A stretch of 64,000 nucleotides of DNA from Gnetum montanum (GCA_015680685.1 MNCI01013895.1:1087681-1151680); one strand, 5' to 3'. Positions 1 to 11,840 are shown, counted from the stretch's first letter. The notes: a model not told the origin generated them from the sequence alone. Numbers and translations: made by a program.

Positions 1-1
1 A

Positions 2-307
2 GACAAATTTGAGAAGCTTTTGAGCATAGGTGATTTGAAAGAGGTGGAAGAAGGTGTGTTCACGGTTAAAACATCCAGGTCAAAGCAAAATACATTAAGC
101 GGCACCACCTCTCAAGAAACCAACAGTTCATGTAATTTTCAGCCTTTGGATGGAAGCAGTCAACTAATACAGGCTTCTGGAGATATCAGATTTAACGAGA
201 CTGCAGTACTCCAGATAATGGTAAAGGCTTTAACCTTTTGTTGGTAATGTTTATTATTTTCAAAATTTTTAATAATTTTTTAATTAGTGTACGTAATTTT
301 GCAGTGA
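2..307 (+). CDS. 3' terminal part of an unrecognised host gene (partial)
   Basis: Frame 2 is open from the left edge through 220 (73 codons), then meets a consensus donor (ATG followed by GTAAAG at 221). A T-rich stretch ends in TTTTGCAG at 304, so an 84-bp intron (221-304) is likely. Splicing joins codon phase 0 to TGA at 305-307, making the stop the first codon of the last exon; if the intron is retained, translation adds MVKALTFCW and stops at 247. The piece is hydrophilic, rich in Ser, Gln and Glu, with no domain I recognise. Base composition is less AT-rich than the retroelement DNA that follows. The start of the gene lies outside the window. Coding status rests on the open frame, donor, acceptor and a polyadenylation signal downstream. 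Confidence 0.5.
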
Positions 308-575
308 CGATTGCATCACTCTGAATGTATATAATTCACAGTCTTGTCTGAGAATGGATGAATATATCATAGAAATGGGCACTGTTTTATTAGTGTTTGT
401 TGCTAGAAACTACTTTTATTGTCTATGGCTGTATCAGTAACATTTGGCTCTAACAATAATTGCATTCTACTGCTATTTTTCTTTGTGATATTAATGACTT
501 TAGCAATTGGCATTTGCATTGTCATTGAAACATTGAATATCTATATACAATAAAAAGGTTAACAAAGCAAACAGA
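308..575 (+). terminator. probable 3' UTR with polyadenylation signal
   Basis: The 240 bases after the inferred stop at 307 have no open frame and end in AATAAA at 549-554. This fits a plant 3' UTR and would end the host transcript near 570-590. It is inferred from position only. Confidence 0.4.
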
Positions 576-640
576 TGTCGTCGTATCGGCAGAACCTACG
601 AGGGATTAATCAATCTTTTCTGGATGCCGTTGCTCAATGA
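575..640 (+). other. 21-codon ORF in CpG-containing low-copy sequence
   Basis: ATG at 575 opens a 21-codon frame (begins MSSYRQNL, ends at TGA 640). The stretch from 575 to about 870 keeps several CpG sites, unlike the retroelement DNA elsewhere, so it may be low-copy host sequence, possibly the 3' end of an opposite-strand gene. Nothing beyond the open frame supports coding. Confidence 0.15.
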
Positions 641-2577
641 AGCAGCAAAAGTTTTGCACAACGATGAAATGTTCAATAGAGAGACAAAAACACAATTTCT
701 GAGAACATGAATCAATAAAAAAAGTACAAGAGAGTAGCAATAGAATATTTTAATTAATCATCAACCGACATAATAAACCAAGAGCAGTGCTTCATCGTAA
801 GGTTTCCAGAGTGCTAACCATCGCAGTGGAAATGAGTTTACTCTCCTTCTGCAGCCACAATAAACCCCAACATTGGCTTACATGATCACAACCGTAGGAA
901 AGACCCTAATGTAGTTTTGTCACATGCCATTAATTTACTTAATGGAAAATACACTAGAACCCTAAGTGATCTTAGAAAAGCCCATTTTTTAAAACATGCA
1001 ATAGTTTACAACTTTGAAATAAATGCAATGATATTTTATAAATAGATTTTGTTTTTACAATGTCTTTAACAACCTTTTTTTAATGAAGTATGACTTGTTG
1101 GATAAGGCAAGTGAACTGCATCCTACTTGTCACAGGTTTGACCCTTGTGAGTTATGTTGAGATAAACAGCCATTGTGCAACAGATACTAGTTAGAGTTGA
1201 ACTAATCTAATGGATCTAGGAGGATCTATGGTGTCAGGAAAATTAGTTCATTTCAATTCAATGTGATGAGGATATCACCTCATTCCTAGTGCATTTCTAT
1301 CCTCAATTTAATGTTTTGAAGTATTAGGTGGTTTGTAGGATTAAGTGTTTGAGTTTTGGGTCATTTTGTATAGTGGATGAGCCTTTTGTAGGCTACTGTA
1401 AGTCAGTGTGAGTTGTAGTCTTATTGTGGCAAGTTTTGAATTGGTTTTTTGTATTGGGCAAGGTATTGTGGATAAGGTGTGAGTTGCTGTCCTATCACAT
1501 TCAGTTCAAAGTTGGTTGTTTTGGGTGGAAGGGAGTTGAACAAGCAACTACTAGTAGATTGTAAATAGCAGGGCATTCAGAGTGGAATGTTAGTAGGTTG
1601 TGGGTTGCTACTAGGTTGTGGTTCATCACCAGAACTGAAGAATTAAGATTTCAGGCCAATTTGGGACTACCAAGGAGGTGCTAGTCACAGTTGCAGTTGA
1701 CTACTAGGAAGCTGTAGAACACAGACTCATCACATTGAAAAATGGCCAATGCTTAGATATGTAGTTTCCATTTTTATTCTTTGAATTTCAAATAATAATA
1801 GAATAGTTGCTTTATTTCTCTTTCCTTCCAAGATTTAGAAGCGAGTTCTTGGGGTTTTCGGTTGTGGAGTTTGCCAAGCCTCATCATCACGTAATCCCAT
1901 ATTGGAAATATAGCCAAATGTGGTTAGCTAACCACTTCACCCTTTATTATCCTAAATCTTGTTCTCATAGGACAAAAGTTGTGATACATTAAACCAACTT
2001 GTGTTAGTTTCTGATTAAGAATAAGTGGTTAGTTCCTTTCTTTTATGCATGCCTTTGCTCCACACCCTACTCTAAACATGACACTTAAAATATTAGCTGG
2101 ATAATGTCGAGGTAAGCTAAAAAGATAGTTCTCATGAAATGGTCGATTAGAATGAAGAAGTTGGTATGGAAAATCCAATAGTATGGGGTTCAAAATGGTA
2201 GAGGGTAGAAGACCAATAACCTTGTCATTGGTCGTTTAGGAAAGCCACTCTTAGGGTGAACTTGCCCCTACACCTACACCCCAGAATTGTCTCTCTCATT
2301 GAACATAGCATGATATTTTCCCATCATGAGGCTATCTATTTATTATGTTAGATTGAATCAATACTATACAAGAAGCTAATTCATCCAGGAAAAACTTAAT
2401 TGACCAAGGAACCAGTTTAGAAGGCCAAAGTTGACCTAAAGGAAGAAGAAGGTAAAGGGAAAGATCTTCCTCTCCCTCCTCACTAGTTCTAATCCTTTGC
2501 TTCTATAGGTTGTTATAATAGATGGGATGAATGTTTCTATAATTTCCCATGCATTGATATGTAATACTTAACAATAT
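641..2577. other. non-coding stretch, no gene recognised
   Basis: No convincing ORF on either strand. Between about 1380 and 1710 a loose word (variants of GTTGCTACTAGGTTGTGG and TGACTACTAGG) recurs several times, recalling the GACTAC words at 16.7-17.3 kb and 38.0-38.4 kb, so this may be a decayed element LTR. From 2000 to 2577 I see nothing specific. Confidence 0.4.
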
Positions 2578-3491
2578 TGATAAGTTGCATTTTTTTGTCA
2601 GCTACGATATCAGGTATCCAATAATAGAGTCGTGATATCAGATCCCCAATATCGGGGCACAAGCTACAATGTTGGATATTCGATATCACAGACACATGTA
2701 GGCCTATAAATACAATAGTTAGGAGCATGGTCGAATAATAGTTTCATTTCAACCTTGGCAAAATTTTGTCAGTTTGTTTTCTTGATTTTAGCACTTAGCA
2801 CTTAGTAGTGTATGCCTGCAGCGTGATGTTAAGTGATTAAACGGAGTCTTTATTCGAGTGGAATGTACTTGGACATGTTTCATGACCAAAAATAAAGATC
2901 GAGATTACTTTGCATCATTGCAGCATAACTTAGATTTCTTTACTATTTACTTAGACTAATGTTTATTGTTTTGACTTAGTATAAGGTTTATTGTCTCCTT
3001 GGTTACTAATTTACTTTTTCATGAACTTTATTCTTACTGTTATTAAGAAGAACAGATATGACTAATTTCAAGAATTAAGTGTGGTCGTTTGGTAACCCAA
3101 TAGTATTATCGCTTGGTTCACCAAGTAGTAAGGTACTTGGTAATCCCAATAATGATTACATAAGTCCAAGACATGTACAGAGAGTTAGGAATGGATGTCC
3201 ATAGCCTAGGCTAGATTAAATTCATTTGTTATTTACTTAGACTTAAAAATCACTTTCATTTGCCTTATGTTTACTAGGAGTAAAATGGCCAAAGCAACAT
3301 CAATTATCATACACCTCACTATGAGTTAAGCCATACACATTGATTATATTAATTCATGTGGGAAGATAATGATCATGAACTCAACCAATTACTAGCATAA
3401 TCACATTGCCTTGTTTATGGAATTTGATTGGGCTATGTGTGAACACTTGTACCTCGTATGATTGGGTGTTGGATTACTCCACTACTCGTCA
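2578..3491 (+). mobile_element. Element D, 5' LTR
   Basis: Begins TGATAAG near 2578 (the left edge is approximate, since it diverges from the TGATGA start of its relatives) and ends CTCGTCA at 3491, followed directly by a primer-binding site. It holds the hexamer grid and TATAAATA at 2705. The downstream half matches the LTRs of A, C and G, including the words CTTGGTAATCC, the TAGGCTAG block and the terminal GGTTGGGTGTTGGATT segment. Length is about 0.9 kb against 852 bp for A. Confidence 0.75.
2606..2712 (+). promoter_or_regulatory. LTR D U3 hexamer grid and TATA box
   Basis: GATATC-like hexamers start at 2606, 2620 (degenerate), 2634, 2648, 2668 and 2682, and TATAAATA starts at 2705. Steps are 14, 14, 14, 20, 14 and then 23 to TATA. 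Confidence 0.65.
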
Positions 3492-3511
3492 TTGGTATTG
3501 TTGCTGGAGAC
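3492..3511 (+). promoter_or_regulatory. Element D primer-binding site (tRNA-Asp type)
   Basis: TTGGTATTGTTGCTGGAGAC follows the LTR end. It is a decayed complement of the 3' end of plant tRNA-Asp(GTC), whose perfect form is TGGCGCCGTTGCCGGGGA. Several differences are C to T or G to A changes. Confidence 0.55.
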
Positions 3512-3630
3512 AAGTCAATGTATGCTTAGTAATTGATTTCACAAAGTTTGTTGCACCTGAAACATAAAGTCAAACCTTACAACCATAAGAAAAACACACT
3601 TAAAAACATAATGTCTAAAAAATATATAAT

Positions 3631-3821
3631 ATGGCTTCAAACAAAGATCAATCATCACCTATCAAGGAGACAAGAAGAAGCAATGATAGAATCATTGATG
3701 AAGAAGAATGGGGTATGCCAATGCAAACAAGAATCACTTATGCTCACATTAATCCTTATCATCTAGACTTCACTTTCATCTTTCATGAGGACAATCAAAT
3801 GAGGTGGAGGGACATGCAATG
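3631..3821 (+). pseudogene. Element D gag, N-terminal fragment
   Basis: ATG at 3631 opens MASNKDQSSPIKETRR and continues through a segment with FTFIFHEDNQMRWRDM, which parallels the gag starts of B (27359 onwards) and F (9198 onwards) in order and spacing. At 3822 it is cut by the minus-strand LTR of M. The open frame runs on to 3921, but its last 33 codons are LTR sequence read in antisense. The 5' leader (3512-3630) resembles the leader after LTR G. Confidence 0.6.
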
Positions 3822-4738
3822 TGATGAGTGGCAAGGTACCCCTATGTCCAACCATTCAAATCACAAGTGTTCATGCATGATCTGGTCAAATTTTGTGGAT
3901 GGGACTAGTTGTGGCATCTAGATTGCTATGCCTTGATCACAATTCATTGTCTTCCCACTTAGACAAGTGGTAGCTTTATCACGTATGATTTAGTCTAGAG
4001 TGAGGCATATGATTTTTATTATTTTATTGTTCTACAATTAACAATAGGTTGAAACTCAATTTATAATCAATTCAACTAATCTAATTGCTAATTAATAATC
4101 AACTACCCTAACATAAGTATTCGATTCCACTTCTCGTGCACATCCTAAACACATATAATGCTGTTGGATTACCAAACATTAAGCATTGCTGGGATTACCA
4201 AGAGTCATACGCATGCTCAAAGTGATCATACTTATGTGCTTAATTGATTAACATGCATAAAAATGTAACTATTAACTAAGTACATGCAAAGTAAATTGCA
4301 TGGAAAGTAAATCTAATCTAAGTCAAAGTGTTGCAATGAATAAGAATCAATCTTGATCTTATTGGTGCTCATGGAATATGTTCAAGTACATTGCTAGTTG
4401 AATAAGACTTCATACAATTGACTCATATCCACTCTATTGGCACTCACTAATTATTCTTTAAGATTACGGAATAAAACTACAAAAATTTGGCTACTTTGTT
4501 GACAAAACTATGAAAAAAACTACTTGTAAATTGTGTGCCCAAGTGCAATATTTATAGGCCGGTCCATACCCAATGATATCGGGTATTCGACATCGCGTCC
4601 TAGGCCCTAACATCGGGTACCCGATGTCACCCGACATCGGATACCTGATATCGAGGCCTTGTTATCAAAGCCAAGGTATCAGAGCCTACCAAAAATTTGA
4701 ATTTTTATAAGATAACCCAACCAACTGATGATTCATCC
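3822..4738 (-). mobile_element. Element M, 3' LTR (minus strand)
   Basis: On the minus strand it starts at 4738 with GGATGAATC (relatives start TGATGAATC) and ends at 3822 with CACTCATCA. The 917 bp include TATAAATA (plus-strand TATTTATA 4549-4556), the hexamer grid and the U5 words of LTR A. The five bases before it are CAATG; no matching copy is seen because the other end of M is missing. Confidence 0.75.
4549..4657 (-). promoter_or_regulatory. LTR M U3 hexamer grid, 18-bp palindrome and TATA box
   Basis: On the minus strand hexamers start at 4652, 4638, 4628, 4614, 4594 and 4580, and TATAAATA at 4556 (steps 14, 10, 14, 20, 14, 24). Two neighbouring units form the perfect palindrome ACATCGGGTACCCGATGT at 4610-4627. 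Confidence 0.65.
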
Positions 4739-4765
4739 TATGCCCACAATTGAATAAAAACTCAT
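4739..4765 (-). promoter_or_regulatory. Element M polypurine tract
   Basis: The minus strand reads TTTTTATTCAATTGTGGGCA just before the LTR start, a decayed form of the TTCATTCAGTCGTGGGGG tract before the 3' LTR of A and its counterpart in B. It fixes M's orientation and its LTR boundary. Confidence 0.6.
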
Positions 4766-6899
4766 CTTCAAGTTAATAGGATAGGACTAAGCCTTCTTTA
4801 CAAAACTGGGAAGGTATGAAATTATTGACTGACACTAACTATTGATTGACTCTAACTGCCACATTACAAAATTTTATTTGAGTGGATGTATACAAAATGA
4901 TAGAATGATAAAAGGATTGGACAGACTTTGAAGATTACAAAATTTGTAGAGGTTTTCAAAAATTTGTTAAAGATGATTCTTCTTGTTCTCACCAACGGTG
5001 GCAGACTTTTAGCCTTGATTGTTATATCAATGCTTATTTAATTATGTAGAACATTCTTGAAGGATGGACAAAAATTTCTTCTCATTGTCCCATGGATCTA
5101 GCAAATATGCGATGCTTGAGCTATTATCTTGTATGTACTATGATTTTTCCATGGTCATATCCTCCATTGTCTCCCCTTAGCTTTGTTTTTGTGCTTGGAA
5201 AAACACCTTCCTTCTTAGGCATTCCTTTTAGCATCACCTACAGTTACCAAAGGATCAACATTAGTTTTGGTAAATTTTTTCTTAATAATTAACCCTTTTC
5301 AGATCCTTTAGTTTTCATTTAAGCACAAGGTGATTATAGCATACTATGCCCAAGGCTATGAGGTAACTAAAATCATCAATTTATTCATATTATTTTGATC
5401 AAATACTATTAGTTACCATGATGTTCAAAAATAGGATGTTGGAAAAACTTCAACAATATTAAAGTAGGCATTCGTAGCCCCCATGACTAATCAGCATAAC
5501 TCTAGAAGCACATAGGTTTTTGCGTAATTAAAACCAAAGGTCCAATTTAGAGATGGCTAAGAAATATTAATGGATATGGAAATAGAAAAATAGGAAAAAT
5601 TAATGAAAAGATAATAAGTAGTTCCAAAATTATGCATAAATTCAGAAAAACTGTCATTGATGTTCTAGAATATGTGAAGGTTAGTTCAAAGCCATGATCA
5701 ACAAAAGTTATGCAAGTGGGTCCTCCCCAAAGTAGTCTCTTGCCATAATGCCCTTGCATAACCACTTCTATAGATGTCTATGGGCATCCAAGAAGATAAA
5801 TGTAGACCATGCCTTTGTTCCAAACAACACACAAATACCATGGTTAGGATGTTGCACTATACTACACAAGACCAAAAGGCTCACAATTGAATGCAGCAGT
5901 GAGGTGAATAATGGAATGAGAAGGGATTGTAGAGATTGGGAGGTAAGGTACCTGACCATATCCATAATAGGTTCTTGTGATAGGTGTGATTAAAATGATC
6001 AACATATCTATCCGTCCAAGTTCAGACCAAGTCCATACCATGAACAGTGACCTCACATTGATGTGTTCCATCGTACCAGCCACCATGAGTCCACAACCAC
6101 ATCAAATAATAATCATCACTTCAAAAAGAGTAGAAAAGAGAAAAAAGAAGGAAGGGCCTTAGTTAGATGGGTGCCTTTAGGCATGGGTAACATGTCTTTT
6201 TAGCCCCATAACTAGTGCCTATAGCCCATTATTGTGTCTAATGGGTGTGCTTTGAATTCCCATCATTGTTTATTATTTTTTTTGTCTTTTCCCTCTTCTT
6301 TCTTTTTCTATTTTTTTGTGTTTTTTTTTGTTTTGGTTTTGTTTTTGCAATAGGAAGCAAACCATGCAAAGACAAAGCTTCCTTTTTATTGGTCAATAAA
6401 ATAGTGATGATACATTCCAAGAGGAGTCATAAACCACATGAAGGAAGTCAAGAAGAAACCCAATAAGTCCCCTTGAGGTCACAACCTTTGCCATTCTCAC
6501 TTGATCATTCCATCTTCCTTCAAGGTACAATGATCATTGATTAATTTTAGTTTCATAAAAGAAGAACCAAATTGTTTCTATGAAAAAGACCTTTTATTCA
6601 AAGAACTAGAGGGATGGATGAGGTGGTCTCACTACTTTACACATTTACTTACCCAATCATCTTGATAGCATAACACAAAAAACCCAACACATATCATTGA
6701 CTTATACATCATGGCTTGGAAATTTTATTAATAAAAACATAAAATACATTCATAAAACATAAATAGAATGACTCAAGGAAAGAGAAAAATATAAAGAAAA
6801 GAAAAATACTAAGAAATGAAAAGCATATGAAGAATCAAAAAATTCCAAAACTGATAAGAAAATTAGTTACTTCCATGCATCTTTGAAAAAATTTTATAT
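4766..6899 (-). other. Element M non-coding tail
   Basis: About 2.1 kb without a credible gene. Two blocks match other elements in reverse complement. Bases 5690-5800 match the GGAGGACCCACTTGCATAAC block also seen in B (about 35.0 kb), before LTR G (14.4 kb) and in C. Bases 6230-6420 (T-rich, with GTGCTTTGAATTCCCATCAT) match the tail of B at 34.3-34.56 kb. The short open frames here overlap each other on both strands and do not look coding. Confidence 0.5.
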
Positions 6900-8628
6900 T
6901 CTTATTTTCAAGCCACTAGGTGTCTTCTGGTTTAGTGGCTATTGCGTAGATTGGCTTTTGCTTACACACTTGCTCCTAAACTTTATGGTGGGTCAGTATA
7001 GGGGTTGTGTTAATATTTTGAACTTTTGGCCCACAATTGCATCCTTTATTATTATTGGTGATGCATCAATTCTTTTTTCTCTCCACAATGATAGGTTTAT
7101 TATTTATGTCTTATGTTGGAGTGGTGACGGTTGTTGGCGTTTGTGTATGATTAGGAGACATCATTTTTGTAAGGAAGGTTGTTGCATAAGATTGCCCTTG
7201 TGTTGGTTTAGGTGATGTAGTAGGTCCATGAGCGTTTTGCTTTGGCTTATGACTTCTCTTCTAGAAGGGATGTTCTTGAGACTTTGGTTAAGATCTACTA
7301 GCATCATCATTTACATGTATGTTCACAACACAAGTGGTATTCTCTGGTTGATGTTGTGATGCTGAACCTTCTTCTGTTGTTGGAGGTGACATATGGTGGA
7401 GGTGAGTATGAGAATATTGAGGATATGATGTAGGGTGAGAGGTGTGAGGTGGTGATCTCATATAAGACGTTGCAAGATAATGATATTTGGGAGAGTGGTA
7501 GTAGTGATTTGAAGTAGAGGAAGTAAAACTAGTTGGTGAAATAGGGTGTTGAACATAATATCCATGTGGGTTCGGTTGGTAGGAAGGATAGGTCAGGTTT
7601 GGTGGTGGCCTCCCCCATGATTGTGGTTGTTGCCACTGTGGTTGATGCCAATGTTGAGGCTAGTAATAAGTCCCCCCCAGGATAGTACAGTTGGTTTTTG
7701 GGTTGTTTAAAATTACTATGTAGAAGAGGAAATCTCCTGGGCATGTACTTCTATACAAACTTTGGATTTAATGCCCCTACCCAGCTCTTATGTAGATGCA
7801 ATAAGATCAGGCAATGGCCATTCGAATGGTCATATATGCAAATGTCACATCCATTATCTTCGTCTGTGGTTGAGTCTATAGCCTCACTTTCTTCAGCCAT
7901 GTTTCCTATTTGCTGATAAATGTTCCTAGCTATTTCATGGTTCTTTTTCCTTCTTTTGTTGTGATCACTTGATTTGCTTTGTGTCAATCTCTCCTCTACA
8001 ATTTCTACGCAAGTTTTAACTTTCTCATTCATCTCTTCTAGCATCTTGCCTAGCTTTGCTTTAAGCTCATTGATAAAATTTTATGTTGACAATGTTGGTT
8101 GTAAAATCATCCCATTGAGAGCTGTCTCTTTTTCCTCATCATAGATATGGACCCTTTTCTTTTGAAGAGTTGGGTCCTAGTTGTTTTCCTCTACATTCTC
8201 CCATTTTCATAGCTCTCCTTATTTTGCCATATGCTTGATCAACTCTCAAATCTAATGGGTTCATATCTAATGTAATTGACCTGGAGCATGCATTCCAAGG
8301 GTCTCCCTTATTTCATTACGAAGCCCATCTATCATGTGGAAATGTTACCTTTCCTTAGAGAAACCATGGCCTAGGCATCTATGTAGTAGCAAATAGTATC
8401 TATCCAAGGCCACATCCAAGGGTTCATGATTTTCTTTCTTTCACTGTTGGATTTGTCTCCTCAGGTTGGACACCCTTGCATAGGTTTGGTATTTTTCATT
8501 GAAAAGTTCCAACATTATGGACCATTGGTGAATGGAACTTGGTTCCAATGATCTATACCAACTTTTTTCTTTGTCGATTAGTGTCCTAGGAAAGAGCTTA
8601 ACCTTTTGTCATCCATTCTCAATGTTGG
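6900..8628 (-). pseudogene. Element M gag pseudogene (retrotransposon gag domain)
   Basis: On the minus strand, 8628-8230 encodes the capsid-like region shared with A and C (a lightly changed FNERYQTY-type segment, then RVSNLRRQIQ, then HMIDGLRNEIRETLG). At 8044-7751 an open frame of 97 codons carries a coiled-coil-like stretch and the conserved C-x2-C-x3-DH-x4-C-x3-LHLH segment. Pro/Gln/Tyr/Ser-rich sequence follows to about 6900. Stops interrupt the frame throughout. The N-terminal quarter is missing at the 8628 breakpoint. The order matches C gag (41153-43514). Confidence 0.65.
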
Positions 8629-8714
8629 ATTTTAATAATAATAATAATAATAATTAAAAATTAAAGAACACTGTTATTTTTCTTCTATGTGAAAATTTCT
8701 TCTTATCATAGGCA
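8629..8714. repeat. AAT microsatellite at the M/F junction
   Basis: A short AAT run (8634-8655) and AT-rich sequence separate the broken end of M gag from the LTR of F. A similar AAT run sits in the leader of A at 20.03-20.07 kb. Confidence 0.5.
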
Positions 8715-9051
8715 TGATGAATCGAAATCACCAGTGCCCCAAGCTTTTTAAGGTGGGAATGGATGCTTATGTTAGGATTAGTTAAGGAATTAATTATTTA
8801 TTATATTAATTAAGTAGTAATTACTTTATTTTTACACTTACGTGAAATAATACAAATCATATGTCTCAGTTATACTTAACCATATAATTTTACCTCACAA
8901 GTAAAATTGGAAAGATAATGATCACGTTCTTGAGATCCATTGCCTAAATAAAGTGTAGTTAGAGAGCTAAAGTCTACGGAATTTGACCAAATTACTTAGT
9001 GAATGCTATTGATTTGTATGGTTGGGCATAGGGGCTACTCATTGCACATCA
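8715..9051 (+). mobile_element. Element F, internally deleted 5' LTR
   Basis: Starts TGATGAATCG at 8715, right after GGCA as in B, and ends with GCACATCA at 9051, followed by a primer site. At 337 bp it is less than half the usual 830-920 bp. The hexamer grid, TATA box and first part of the transcribed region are absent, while the U5 end (CTCACAAGT, then GGTTGGGCATAGGGG) is kept, as in B. Confidence 0.65.
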
Positions 9052-9071
9052 TTGGTGCCATTGGTGGGGAC
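9052..9071 (+). promoter_or_regulatory. Element F primer-binding site (tRNA-Asp type)
   Basis: TTGGTGCCATTGGTGGGGAC abuts the LTR end and matches the tRNA-Asp(GTC) complement with few changes, some at former CpG positions. Confidence 0.6.
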
Positions 9072-9197
9072 TTTAGTTAGCTATGTGCAATATTTAGGAA
9101 GTTAGTGAAATCATTCAATAATGTTGTAATAAATCCTAAAGTCAAAATCATTAAAATATCAAAGTATACTAAAGCACACTATTTTTTGAATGCTAAC

Positions 9198-11840
9198 ATG
9201 GATTCTTCTCATAGGGAAAATTCCCTATTGCTATTATAGCATATTTCAAATTTAAGGTAAGAAGGCTCAAAACCACTGATTCCCCAAAAATGCAAGGTGG
9301 TCTACACACATCTAGATTCTTACATTCTAGATTTCACCTTCATCCTACACTAGGATGAACAAATGCAATGGAGGAACATGAAGGACAACATCATGTTACT
9401 GTTCAATCACTCAATTCTTGCTATGCAGCTCCACAATCTCATGATATTGGGCATTGTAGGGCTCAATGCTAAATACAAAGTTCAAGATCATGCCTATCGG
9501 GGTTATTATCCCACAAAGGCACAACAAAAGAAAGATCAGCAAATGGAAGCTCGGTATGAGGCTTTGAAAGGGAAACAATTCAAAAACCCCTTATTCCTAT
9601 TGGGACAAAAGAAAGGGGAAGACCTCTTTTTAGGAAATTTTCAATACAAAATCCTCCTCATCTCCTTGATGATAAGGCCCTTAATTAGCATCTACACTCT
9701 AGCTAGGAAGTCAAGGTAGGAGAAGTGATAAAAACCATGACAAAGATAAACATGATGATCATGATCATGAGAAATGAAAAGAGGGTAGTAGACACCACTT
9801 TGGTGGTGGCTTTCCTTCCTCTTTACCTTCTTCATCCTCATCCACTTCCTCTTTGCACTCTGATTGAAGCCATAGAAGGAACATAGATCATGATGGAGGT
9901 GACCAACAAGATAGAGTTGATCATAGATCCTACCAGAATATTATAGAACATGGGTATGGGCAATCAAGGAAGGTTGATCATAAAGAAAGAAGGAATAGTA
10001 GAGGACATCATAGACATCATGGCCATAGAGAACACTATGATTATGATGAGCCTTTCCTTGCAACCAGAAACATTTTGAACATTGTGGAGGCTATAAGTAT
10101 TCCAATATGGCATGTGAAATATAGTTGAATCAAATGGTTGGACATGAAAAATATTCCTAAATTCAAAGGGAGATACAATTATGATCCATAAAACCATCTC
10201 CAGGCCTTTCATAATGCATGTGCCTTACAGAATGTGGAATGTGAATGACAAAAATTAAAGTTATTTCATAGGACACTCATCAAAGAGGTTGAAAGTTGGT
10301 ATTAGCCCTTGAAACTAGAATCCATTCAAAGGTGGAGTACAATGCTTGAACCCTTCAATATCAAGTATCAAATGTACTCCCAAGTATCCAACTTGAGCAA
10401 GTAGATCCAAGGTTGGAAGCAAGTAACACATGAATCCTTGAATGTGATCATGGATAGGTACTACTCTTTATTGCACTAATTCTAAAAGAAAGTATCTCCA
10501 CCATACCATAGATGGGATCTAAACAGAAACAAGGAGAAATCTTGGGATCTATGCTCAAGGGAGACTTTTAGAGCTAAGGATCCATCAAATCCAAAGGCTA
10601 ATTGAGCAAATGATGAAAGAAGAAGGTGAGATGAGGAAAAGGAAAAGTGTAGAGGAGTATAATTGAGATCCTTCTATTTGTAAAAGGGAGGTTTGGCTTT
10701 GTGACAATGAGGAAGAGTCACCACTTAATGAAGTGGTGCAACAAAAAACCTTACCAATACAAAAATCTATTTCTAAAATATCAACCAAGGTTGAAAAAAT
10801 ATGGTGCTATTTGGATGAAAAGTTTCAAACTACTCTAAGAATCACAGAGAAGACCAAAGAGCAAAGTGGTAGTGGTCATGATTGAAGGAGAAACAAGGAA
10901 ATTGAATGTGTCCATCAAATGGGGTAAGGATAAATTTGCTGCCATTGAAGAGGTTGTGGATTCTGAAATAGATGATGATTGTGGGTATGAAATTTACTAA
11001 TAAAAATATCCTAAGGGATGTTACCTAGTTGTATCACACCTATAGGAATTTGGAGTATATGCTCTGAATGCTAGATTAGCAAAATAGTAAACACCTAAGA
11101 GGTTGCCTCATCCTCAAGGCAAGCAGCTTCACCAAGAAGCTTATTATCCTAGTGGAGTACCACCTTAACCTCATGAGTAGTAACAATAGTGACAACACCC
11201 ATAGTCATGGGGGATGCCACCACCAAGACAATAGTACCCTTACTATTAACCATATCCATACACGTACTATGTTTAATAGCTCATTTCTCCATGTGACTCT
11301 TCTAGTCACACCTCTTTCAAGCACCACTACTGTTCTCTTGAATATTATAGAGCATGATCTCCAAGAGGGGATTCCCCATTTCCCTATTACCCTCCTCATC
11401 CTTCTACACCTATACCTTCACCCTCAACTTAGTTCCACCCACTCCATTCATGTAGGATGAAATTCTAGCCCATCCCTAGCAAAAAAACATCACAATGGTT
11501 GTTAACTTACAAGGAACTCTCCAACTGAGTGGTTTAGATACCAAACCTTATAAAAGATCCTTTTTCCAAACCAATAGTTCCACTAAGCCTTCAAAAACAC
11601 CTATGGCTATTGATCTTGTTTCTCCTTCCTCCTTAACAACATCTTCTTGTCTATGTCATTTTCTATACAATCACAGTTAACTCAGTCATTACTAGTGGTT
11701 ATCACCATCATTAATCCCTTCTCTATGATAGCAAGACCCACAATGATTCCAAATAATCAAAGAATCACAAATTCCCTTTGTATGTTTTATTTCCCAAGTA
11801 CCTACTCCAACCTTCTTTTCATTGTTTGACACTTCTACAA
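9198..11840 (+). pseudogene. Element F gag pseudogene (Athila type)
   Basis: ATG near 9198 (MDSSHREN) begins a region collinear with B gag. Recognisable parts are QWRNMKDNI at about 9365, DHAYRGYYPTKAQQKKDQQ at about 9490, a KDKEH-rich basic stretch at 9.7-10.0 kb, the capsid-like LDMKNIPKFKGRYNYDP segment at about 10.14 kb, a DCGYEIY...YPKGCYLVVSHL segment at about 10.98 kb, and Pro/His/Ser-rich sequence to about 11.7 kb. Stops and frameshifts are frequent, many TAG or TAA where relatives have Gln. Most of pol is absent; near 11.84 kb the sequence switches to a different gag type. Confidence 0.6.

Larger units (their letters stand above)
3822..8628 (-). mobile_element. Element M, 5'-truncated gag-only element
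   Basis: Reads right to left: gag (8628 to about 6900), a long non-coding tail, a polypurine tract near 4750 and a 3' LTR (4738-3822). The 5' LTR and gag N-terminus are missing; gag stops at 8628 next to an AAT run, just before element F. No protease, RT or integrase is found between gag and the 3' LTR. Gag and tail match those of A and C, so M belongs to the same gag-only group. Bases 5690-5800 on the minus strand match C at 44566-44596, the point where J entered C. Confidence 0.7.

Noticed and set aside
4661-4695. Copia-type primer site (GGTATCAGAGCC, tRNA-iMet-like) in LTR M
   Set aside because: It lies inside the LTR of M on the opposite strand and no Copia LTR adjoins it; a chance match.
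6883-7215. 110-codon plus-strand frame
   Set aside because: It is the antisense of the C-terminal part of M gag and has no support of its own.
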